Of a stretch of DNA of 64,000 nt, positions 58,259 through 64,000 are shown piece after piece. Each line of letters opens with the position of its first letter. Position 1 is the first letter of the stretch. The stretch is from Pseudomonas_T sp032052615 (GTDB lineage: Bacteria; Pseudomonadota; Gammaproteobacteria; Pseudomonadales; Pseudomonadaceae), in assembly GCA_032052615.1 (NCBI GenBank), contig DAMBWF010000009.1:1-64000 (forward strand), given 5' to 3'. The position numbers and the translations under genes are program-made. Below the pieces are notes generated by a model. The model made no database searches. It was not told the DNA's origin and saw only the letters and a list, made by a program, of their open reading frames with translations.

Positions 58259-58684
58259 TCAGTAAGGTTCGCCCTGCAACGTGGCGAGTACATGACGGGC
58301 CCCGCCCCGGTCGCGATGTTCGCCCAGGTAGACGCCCTGCCAGGTGCCCAGCGCCAACGCCCCCTCGGTTATCGGCAGCGTCAGCTGGCAGCCCAGCAGG
58401 CTCGCCTTGAAATGCGCGGGCAGGTCGTCGGGGCCTTCGTGGTCGTGCTCGTAACCGGCTTCGCCACGCGGCGCCAGGCCCTCGAAGAAGCGCTCGAAAT
58501 CGCGGCGTACCGCGGGGTCGGCGTTCTCGTTGACGGTCAGCGAGGCAGAGGTGTGCCGCAACCACAGATGCAACAGACCGACTCGGTATTCGCGCAGTTC
58601 CGGCAACCCGGCGAGCACTTCGTCGGTGATCAGATGGAACCCGCGCGGCCGTGCGCGCAGGGTGATCGAACGCTGTCGCCACAT
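58259..58684 (-). CDS. YjbQ (UPF0047) family protein
   Basis: A 141-residue protein of the YjbQ family. L-H-L-W-L-R-H-T-S-A-S-L-T and L-G-T-W-Q-G-V-Y-L-G-E-H-R are the signatures. E. coli YjbQ shows weak thiamine phosphate synthase activity, but the role is not settled. It follows sutA upstream on the same strand. Confidence 0.94.
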   Translation of the reverse strand: MWRQRSITLRARPRGFHLITDEVLAGLPELREYRVGLLHLWLRHTSASLTVNENADPAVRRDFERFFEGLAPRGEAGYEHDHEGPDDLPAHFKASLLGCQLTLPITEGALALGTWQGVYLGEHRDRGGARHVLATLQGEPY

Positions 58685-58781
58685 GGCCGTTTCCGCCTCG
58701 ATTCCGTGTCGGCGCGCATTCTAGCGCGGCAATGGAAAAAGCAAAGCGGTTGGCGCCGGGACCTTCCGGCGAGGCCATACG

Positions 58782-58812
58782 CAGGAACGCCCGGACAAGC
58801 CGGGCGTTCCTG
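58782..58812 (-). terminator. hairpin after amtB
   Basis: A perfect 13-bp stem (58782-58794 with 58800-58812) and 5-base loop, 18 bases past the amtB stop. There is no T-run on the minus strand. Confidence 0.65.
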
Positions 58813-58830
58813 GGCGCGAGGCGCGCGAGG

Positions 58831-60156
58831 CTACAGGTTGTAGCCCCGTTCGTTGTGCTGAGCGAGGTCGAGACCGACGGTTTCGTCTTCCTCGCTGACC
58901 CGCAGGCCCATCGTCAGGTCCAGCGCCTTGAGGATCGCGAAGGACAAAACGGCGGTATAGACGACCGTGAAACCGACGCCCTTGCACTGGATCGCCACCT
59001 GGGCGGCGATGTCTTCGACGGTGCCGAAGCCGCCCAGGGCCGGCGCGGCGAACACACCGGTGAGGAGCGCGCCGATGATGCCGCCGATGCCGTGCACGCC
59101 GAAGGCGTCGAGGGAGTCGTCGTAGCCCAGCTTGCGCTTGAGACTGGTGGCGGCGAAGAAGCACAGCACGCCGGCGACGAGGCCGATGATCAGCGCGCCC
59201 ATGGGGCCGGCGGTGCCGGCGGCCGGGGTGATGGCCACCAAGCCGGCGACCACGCCGGAGGCGATGCCCAGGGCGCTCGGCTTACCGTGGGCGATCCACT
59301 CGGCGAACATCCAGCCCAGGGCCGCGGCGGCGGTGGCGATCTGGGTGGTGAGCAGGGCCATGCCGGCGGTGCCGTTGGCGGCGGCGGCGGAACCGGCGTT
59401 GAAGCCGAACCAGCCGATCCACAGCATGGCGGCGCCCATCAGGGTGTAGCCCAGGTTGTGGGGCGCCATCGGCGTGGTCGGGTAGCCCTTGCGCTTGCCC
59501 AGCACCAACGCCGCCACCAAGCCGGCGACCCCAGCGTTGATATGCACCACGGTGCCGCCGGCGAAATCCAGCACGCCCCAGTCCCACATCAGCCCGCCGT
59601 CGCCGCTCCAGACCATATGGGCGATGGGCGCGTAGACCAGGGTGAACCACAGGCCGGAGAACACCAGCATCGCCGAGAACTTCATGCGCTCGGCGAAGGC
59701 GCCGACGATCAGCGCCGGGGTGATGATGGCGAAGGTCATCTGGAAGGTGATGAACACGCTTTCGGGGAACAGCGAAGTGGCCGAAGCCAGGCCATCGTGG
59801 GTCAGGCCCTTGAGGAACGCGCGGGACAGACCGCCGATGAAGGAGTGGAGGGTGGTGGCCCCCTTCTCCATCCCGGTGGTGTCGAACGCCAGGCTGTAGC
59901 CATAGATCATCCAGAGCAGACTGATCAGGCCGGTGATGGCGAAGCACTGCATCATCACCGAGAGGATGTTCTTGGCGCGCACCATGCCGCCGTAGAACAG
60001 CGCCAGCCCGGGGATGGTCATGAACAGCACCAGGGCGGTGGAGATCAGCATCCACGCGGTGTCGCCGGAATTGAGCACGGCCTCGTCCGCCATGGCCAGG
60101 CCAGGGGTTGCGAGGGACAAAAGGGCGCCTAGCCCTGCGAAACGACGCAGAGTCAT
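58831..60156 (-). CDS. amtB: ammonium transporter
   Basis: A 441-residue channel with signal peptide (1-23) and 11 expected transmembrane helices. D-T-A-W-M-L-I-S-T-A-L-V starts the mature part; the periplasmic D-F-A-G-G-T-V-V-H-I signature contains the conserved twin-His-side Asp and His. G-V-H-G-I-G-G near the end has the second pore His. It is downstream of glnK with a 39-base gap; GlnK plugs AmtB in nitrogen excess. Confidence 0.97.
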   Translation of the reverse strand: MTLRRFAGLGALLSLATPGLAMADEAVLNSGDTAWMLISTALVLFMTIPGLALFYGGMVRAKNILSVMMQCFAITGLISLLWMIYGYSLAFDTTGMEKGATTLHSFIGGLSRAFLKGLTHDGLASATSLFPESVFITFQMTFAIITPALIVGAFAERMKFSAMLVFSGLWFTLVYAPIAHMVWSGDGGLMWDWGVLDFAGGTVVHINAGVAGLVAALVLGKRKGYPTTPMAPHNLGYTLMGAAMLWIGWFGFNAGSAAAANGTAGMALLTTQIATAAAALGWMFAEWIAHGKPSALGIASGVVAGLVAITPAAGTAGPMGALIIGLVAGVLCFFAATSLKRKLGYDDSLDAFGVHGIGGIIGALLTGVFAAPALGGFGTVEDIAAQVAIQCKGVGFTVVYTAVLSFAILKALDLTMGLRVSEEDETVGLDLAQHNERGYNL

Positions 60157-60195
60157 GTGTTTTCTCCTGGGGCGGGGGGACTGGGGCTGGGGGGC

Positions 60196-60534
60196 TTAGA
60201 TCGCGTCGGTGCCGGTTTCGCCGGTGCGGATACGGATGGCCTGTTCCAGGTTGACTACGAAGATCTTGCCGTCACCGATCTTGCCGGTGTTGGCCGCCTT
60301 GGTGATGGCCTCGATGACGCGATCCAACTGATCGTCGGCGATCGCCACGTCGATCTTCACCTTCGGCAGGAAGTCCACCACGTATTCCGCGCCGCGATAC
60401 AGCTCGGTATGGCCCTTCTGGCGGCCGAAGCCCTTGACCTCGGTGACGGTGATGCCCTGCACACCGATCTCCGACAGCGACTCGCGGACATCGTCGAGCT
60501 TGAACGGCTTGATGATGGCGGTGACTAGCTTCAT
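60196..60534 (-). CDS. glnK: P-II nitrogen regulatory protein GlnK
   Basis: A 112-residue trimeric signalling protein. K-L-V-T-A-I-I-K-P-F opens it. Tyr51 (T-E-L-Y-R-G-A-E-Y) is the uridylylation site on the T-loop, and the later G-D-G-K-I-F-V and I-R-T-G-E-T-G are the B- and C-loop elements. It regulates AmtB and NtrB according to 2-oxoglutarate and ATP. A likely NtrC site is upstream. Confidence 0.98.
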   Translation of the reverse strand: MKLVTAIIKPFKLDDVRESLSEIGVQGITVTEVKGFGRQKGHTELYRGAEYVVDFLPKVKIDVAIADDQLDRVIEAITKAANTGKIGDGKIFVVNLEQAIRIRTGETGTDAI

Positions 60535-60901
60535 GAAACTTCTCTCCCGTATTGGTGGACTTGCCCCAGGAAAACAAACCCGGCTCAAGTCTAAGCGCAG
60601 TAGGTGCTTTTGTAATGCGCCGGCCGCCTCGCCCCGTCGCGACGGCGAAGCGACCCCGCCATGGACCGTATCGGTGCAGGCGTCTTCAGTGAGTAGCAGA
60701 AAGCTTGCCAGCTCCCCCGAATCGCGTCTTTTCAAGGAGATAGGCGCACCTTCCGCCCCCGCCCCTGGGGCTGTCCTAGCCTTGGCGCCCAACCCTGGTG
60801 CGTGGCTTCGTCGTGGACGGCGCGAAAACGTGCATCGCGGGCGCGCGAAGGCCGGCCCTGGGCTCATGCTAGACTCGCCCGACCTGCCATCGGAGCTCGC
60901 C
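60535..60901. other. glnK/ubiK divergent intergenic region
   Basis: A 367-base stretch with no convincing gene. It holds the glnK-amtB promoter region (minus), including an NtrC-type dyad at 60662-60678 and a weak -24/-12-like element near 60591-60611. The ubiK-proximal half (about 60720-60880) is Pro/Ala/Arg-coding by chance and without recognisable signals. Confidence 0.7.
60662..60678. promoter_or_regulatory. NtrC-binding dyad upstream of glnK
   Basis: TGGACC-N5-GGTGCA at 60662-60678, eleven of twelve positions of the NtrC consensus TGCACC-N5-GGTGCA. It is about 130 bases upstream of the glnK ATG, a usual enhancer distance. About 50 bases closer to glnK, a sequence with GCAC and GC at -24/-12-type spacing could be a weak sigma-54 promoter. 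Confidence 0.65.
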
Positions 60902-61153
60902 ATGTTGACCCCCAAAGCCTTCCTCGACGCCCTTACCAGCCAAGCCTCGCGTCTGTTCGACGGTGACCGCCCGCTGCCGCGTCCCGAATTCGAACGCCAG
61001 TTCAAGGCGCTCCTGCAGAGCGGATTCGGCAAGCTGGACTTGGTCAGCCGCGAGGAATTCGACAGCCAGATGGCCGTGCTCGCCCGGACTCGGGCGCGCC
61101 TGGAGGCCCTGGAAGCGAAAGTGGCCGAACTGGAAGCCGCGCCGCGCGACTGA
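60902..61153 (+). CDS. ubiK: ubiquinone biosynthesis accessory factor UbiK
   Basis: An 83-residue YqiC/BMFP-type protein. The first 50 residues are amphipathic helices (P-R-P-E-F-E-R-Q-F-K-A-L-L-Q-S, then L-D-L-V-S-R-E-E-F-D) and the last 30 a coiled coil (T-R-A-R-L-E-A-L-E-A-K-V). UbiK binds UbiJ and assists the aerobic ubiquinone complex. GGAG precedes the ATG. Located between glnK and comM as in P. aeruginosa, apart from the extra protease gene. Confidence 0.92.
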   Translation: MLTPKAFLDALTSQASRLFDGDRPLPRPEFERQFKALLQSGFGKLDLVSREEFDSQMAVLARTRARLEALEAKVAELEAAPRD

Positions 61154-61359
61154 CCACATCGCCCGGCGACGACCGGCATGGGCAACGCGCCGGTCGTTGA
61201 TGGCACCTTCGTACTCATTGACTAGACTTGACCGCGCTGTCAGGGAAGACAGCGCGCCGGCCCTCGCGCCACGCCCGCTCGCCTCCCCTGATCGCACGAC
61301 CAGCCGGCTGTCCTGCCTTGCAGAGCGACTGCTTGCCATCATTCAGCGAGGAGTTTGCG

Positions 61360-62751
61360 ATGAAATCCCTATACGGAGCTCTACTGTTCGCCGGCGTCGC
61401 CTTGGGGGGAGCCCCTGTCCAGGCGGTCGCCGCCCCGTCCTCCGAGCCGGCCTTGCTGTATTCCTACGAGGAGATGCGCGGCTTCGACCTGCCCGCCTAT
61501 CTCGCCACCCATGCGCCGCATCTGCTGCCCCACGCCGAGGCGATCAGCCACTGGGCCGGCTACAGCAGCATCAGCCCCCGGGTACTGCTGACCCTGATCG
61601 AACTGCATAGCGCCGGCCTCAGCGCGCCCACTCCGCTCGCCCTGGCCCGGCCCTTCGGGCCATTGAGCAACGCACCGGACTTCGCCGCCCAGGTGGAGGA
61701 CATCGCCAAGCGGCTGGCCACCGCCTATTACGCCCGGCTCGATGCCCGCGCCCTCGCCCCCGCGTCCGGGGCGCTCGCCGGGCTGCTGCCGCCGGCCACC
61801 GACGAGGCGACCTTCAGCGCCACCTATACCCGCTTGTTCGACCAGGCACCGCCGTCGCTCGACCGCAAGCGCCTGGCGCGCTACCAGGCGGCCGCCGTGC
61901 CGCCGGCCAACCTGCTGCAGCTCCCCTATCCGGTGGGCCAGGCCTGGAGCTTCGGCGGCAGCCACACCAATACCGGCAGCGGCCGCTTTCCCCAGTCCTC
62001 CCTGGACTTCCACGACGGCGGTACCTGGGGCTCGGACACCTCCGGCAAGTGGGTCGTGGCGGCGGCCGGCGGACGCGCGATCCGACACTCGTCCTGCTCG
62101 GTGGAGGTGATCCACCCCAACGGCTGGTCGACCACCTACTACCACTTGAGCAACGTGCAGATTCAGACCAACCAGACGGTCAACCGCAACCAGCGCCTGG
62201 CCAACTACGCCAACACCCTCAACCAGGCCCTGTGCCAAGGCGGCCACTCCACCGGGCCGCACCAGCATTTCAGCCTCAAGAACAACGGCGCCTACCAGCA
62301 CTTGGACGGTGTGCAGTTGTCCGGTTACCGCGTGCACACCGGCCGCGACAGCTACGACACCGATTGCAGCTACTTCTGGCTGGACCGCAACGGCCAGCGC
62401 TACTGCGTCGGCTACCGGCTGTCCAACCCCGGCGTCGCCAGCCGGACATCCGCCGAGCTCGACGGCACGCGCGACGGGGCGCCGGCGCTACGAGTCGAAA
62501 TCACCAGCGACTACCGCACCCCGCCTTCCCGGGGCGTCATGAACGTCGGCTTCAGCGCCGCCGAGGCGCTGGGCGCCCTCGTCGCGCCGGGCTCGAACCC
62601 GGGCCATTGCCGCCTGTTCGAGGCCAACCAGGCGCTATGCCGCTTCGTCCGGCCGGCTCTGGGCGGCGCCAGCGCCGAACCGGATGCCTTCACCGCGTCG
62701 GCCCCGGACCTGCTCGACAGCCTCCGCCCCCCGCAACGGGTCGCGTTCTGA
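61360..62751 (+). CDS. LasA-like M23 metallopeptidase with C-terminal extension
   Basis: A 463-residue secreted endopeptidase similar to LasA (staphylolysin), which cuts Gly-Gly bonds in peptidoglycan bridges and elastin. Signal peptide about 1-25, propeptide to about 180, then the M23A catalytic domain. The zinc ligands are H202 (G-G-S-H), D216 (S-S-L-D) and H303; H262 (Y-Y-H-L) and H301 (G-P-H-Q-H) are the additional catalytic histidines. LasA ends near residue 360 of this numbering at N-P-G; here about 100 more residues follow, with G-H-C and L-C-R cysteines. AGGAG is upstream. It interrupts the ubiK-comM order known from P. aeruginosa. Confidence 0.9.
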   Translation: MKSLYGALLFAGVALGGAPVQAVAAPSSEPALLYSYEEMRGFDLPAYLATHAPHLLPHAEAISHWAGYSSISPRVLLTLIELHSAGLSAPTPLALARPFGPLSNAPDFAAQVEDIAKRLATAYYARLDARALAPASGALAGLLPPATDEATFSATYTRLFDQAPPSLDRKRLARYQAAAVPPANLLQLPYPVGQAWSFGGSHTNTGSGRFPQSSLDFHDGGTWGSDTSGKWVVAAAGGRAIRHSSCSVEVIHPNGWSTTYYHLSNVQIQTNQTVNRNQRLANYANTLNQALCQGGHSTGPHQHFSLKNNGAYQHLDGVQLSGYRVHTGRDSYDTDCSYFWLDRNGQRYCVGYRLSNPGVASRTSAELDGTRDGAPALRVEITSDYRTPPSRGVMNVGFSAAEALGALVAPGSNPGHCRLFEANQALCRFVRPALGGASAEPDAFTASAPDLLDSLRPPQRVAF

Positions 62752-62753
62752 CA

Positions 62754-62788
62754 CCAAAGGCGGGCCGGTAGCGCCGGCCCGCCTTTGG
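62754..62788 (+). terminator. strong terminator hairpin after LasA-like gene
   Basis: A perfect 15-bp stem (62754-62768 with 62774-62788) with a TAGCG loop, immediately after the stop codon. There is only a short T tract (TTT) at the foot of the stem. Confidence 0.85.
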
Positions 62789-62871
62789 CTGGACGCCGGG
62801 GAACTCCGCTCCTAGACTGCCACGCGCATGCCACACGACTCGGCCATGGGCCGCACGATCAAGGAGCGATC

Positions 62872-64000
62872 ATGTCACTGGCCATCGTCCACAGCCGCGC
62901 CCAGGTGGGCGTCGAGGCGCCGGCGGTCACCGTCGAGGCTCACCTTGCCAACGGCCTGCCCTCCCTGGCCTTGGTCGGCCTGCCGGAAACCGCGGTCAAG
63001 GAAAGCAAGGACCGCGTCCGCAGCGCCATCCTCAACTCCGGCTTCGATTTCCCGCCCCGCCGCATCACCCTCAACCTCGCTCCCGCCGACCTGCCCAAGG
63101 ACGGCGGTCGCTTCGATCTCGCCATCGCCCTGGGCGTGCTGGCGGCGAGCGGCCAAGTGCCGGCCGAGTCCCTCGAACGGGTCGAATGCCTCGGCGAACT
63201 GGCGCTGTCCGGCGCGGTCCGTCCGGTACAGGGTGTGCTGCCCGCCGCCCTAGCGGCACGGGCCGCCGGGCGTACCCTGGTGGTGCCGAGGGCGAACGCC
63301 GAGGAGGCCTGCCTCGCCAGCGGCTTGTCCGTGCTGGCCATCGAGCACCTGCTGGAACTGGCCGCCCACCTCGGCGGCCAGACGCCCCTGGCGCCTTACC
63401 AGGCCCAGGGTTTGCCGAACCCGCCCCACCCTTATCCAGACCTGGCCGACGTGCAGGGCCAGCAGGCGGCCAAGCGCGCCCTGCTGGTGGCCGCCGCCGG
63501 GAGCCACAACCTGCTGCTCTCAGGACCGCCCGGCACCGGCAAGACCCTGTTGGCCAGCCGCCTGCCGGGCCTGCTGCCGCCGCTGGACGAACGGGAAGCC
63601 CTGGAAGTGGCGGCAATCCACTCGGTGGCCAGCCACGCCCCGCTTGAAGCCTGGCCGCAGCGCCCCTTCCGGCAACCTCACCACAGCGCCTCGGGGCCGG
63701 CCCTGGTGGGGGGTGGCAGCCGACCACGGCCGGGCGAAATCACCCTGGCGCACCAGGGCGTGCTGTTCCTCGACGAGTTGCCCGAGTTCGACCGCAAGGT
63801 CCTGGAGGTGCTACGCGAGCCCTTGGAGAGCGGCGAGATCGTCATCGCCCGGGCCCACGACAAGGTGCGCTTTCCCGCCCGCTTCCAACTGGTCGCGGCG
63901 ATGAACCCCTGCCCGTGCGGTTACCTGGGCGACCCCGGCGGTCGTTGTCAGTGCACCCCGGACCGCATCCAGCGCTACCGGGCCAAGCTGTCCGGTCCGC
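62872..64000 (+). CDS. comM: ComM / Mg-chelatase-like AAA+ ATPase (3' truncated by window)
   Basis: The first 376 codons of a YifB/ComM protein, a hexameric helicase that aids branch migration in natural transformation. N-terminal Lon-like domain (V-G-L-P-E-T-A-V-K-E-S-K-D-R-V), then AAA+ with Walker A S-G-P-P-G-T-G-K-T and Walker B V-L-F-L-D-E-L-P-E-F. The M-N-P-C-P-C-G-Y zinc-finger motif is just before the window end. AAGGAG precedes the ATG. The gene continues past 64000. Confidence 0.95.
   Translation, partial: MSLAIVHSRAQVGVEAPAVTVEAHLANGLPSLALVGLPETAVKESKDRVRSAILNSGFDFPPRRITLNLAPADLPKDGGRFDLAIALGVLAASGQVPAESLERVECLGELALSGAVRPVQGVLPAALAARAAGRTLVVPRANAEEACLASGLSVLAIEHLLELAAHLGGQTPLAPYQAQGLPNPPHPYPDLADVQGQQAAKRALLVAAAGSHNLLLSGPPGTGKTLLASRLPGLLPPLDEREALEVAAIHSVASHAPLEAWPQRPFRQPHHSASGPALVGGGSRPRPGEITLAHQGVLFLDELPEFDRKVLEVLREPLESGEIVIARAHDKVRFPARFQLVAAMNPCPCGYLGDPGGRCQCTPDRIQRYRAKLSGP

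Noticed and set aside
60591..60611. A sigma-54 promoter for glnK
   Set aside because: The -24 GG is broken and the -12 element is GCGC rather than TTGC; mentioned as a possibility only.
1..64000. CRISPR arrays, tRNA or rRNA genes, insertion sequences, prophage
   Set aside because: No spaced direct repeats, cloverleaf-like sequences or transposase frames were found by reading; the only RNA gene recognised is 6S RNA.

Overview
This is a gene-dense, high-GC (upper 60s percent by eye) stretch of a Pseudomonadaceae chromosome (Pseudomonas/Azotobacter group). The main evidence is long-range synteny with the Pseudomonas aeruginosa region around PA5210-PA5290. Recognisable blocks are gcvH-gcvT, ubiI/ubiH/pepP/UPF0149, zapA-6S RNA-5-FCL, ubiD-rho-trxA-ppx-ppk1-hemB, algP-FKBP-algQ-dsbB-hemYXDC-algR-algZ-argH, cyaA-rnk-cyaY-lptM-lysA-dapF-DUF484-xerC-HAD, and sutA-yjbQ-amtB-glnK-ubiK-comM. 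These genes cover cell wall and lysine synthesis, haem and ubiquinone synthesis, polyphosphate, nitrogen sensing, cAMP, and the AlgZ/AlgR regulatory branch.

Region 1-2732 opens with the last codons of an Rhs core that is cut off abruptly, then a GspE/PilB-type ATPase, a miniature NfeD-like membrane protein and a secreted DUF2388 protein. Region 2729-10091 (minus strand) is the most unusual part. It is a tightly coupled six-gene operon: fatty-acyl-AMP ligase (FAAL), cytochrome P450, acyl carrier protein, NodU/CmcH-type carbamoyltransferase, MBOAT acyltransferase and an SGNH/DltD-like protein. Every junction overlaps or abuts. The cluster sits directly beside gcvH. Its architecture resembles a Dlt system (adenylation enzyme, carrier, MBOAT, SGNH partner) with an acyl-chain ligase in place of the D-Ala ligase and two tailoring enzymes added. 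I propose that it makes an oxidised, O-carbamoylated acyl chain on the ACP and delivers it to an extracytoplasmic acceptor. This is inference; the substrate and acceptor are unknown. The P450 also departs from two near-universal motifs.

Region 10204-17198 (minus) holds glycine cleavage H and T proteins, two ubiquinone-type flavin hydroxylases, small orphan enzymes, PepP and a UPF0149 protein. Region 17348-18890 is the cell-division ZapB-like/ZapA pair, 6S RNA and 5-formyl-THF cyclo-ligase, with a 46-residue membrane miniprotein at the far side of a terminator. Region 19088-33850 contains housekeeping redox, UbiD, Rho, thioredoxin, polyphosphate, HemB, DedA, ElbB and small conserved genes. Region 33850-45150 is the ABC-F/alg/hem block. 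After argH, a P-loop kinase gene carries a frameshift that joins its frame to the next gene. Region 47398-62751 runs through cyaA, lysA-dapF-xerC and amtB-glnK to a LasA-like M23 endopeptidase with an extra C-terminal domain. The window ends inside comM.

I saw no tRNA, rRNA, CRISPR array, insertion sequence or prophage. Most gaps are under 300 bases. The exception, between glnK and ubiK, carries a near-perfect NtrC-type dyad.
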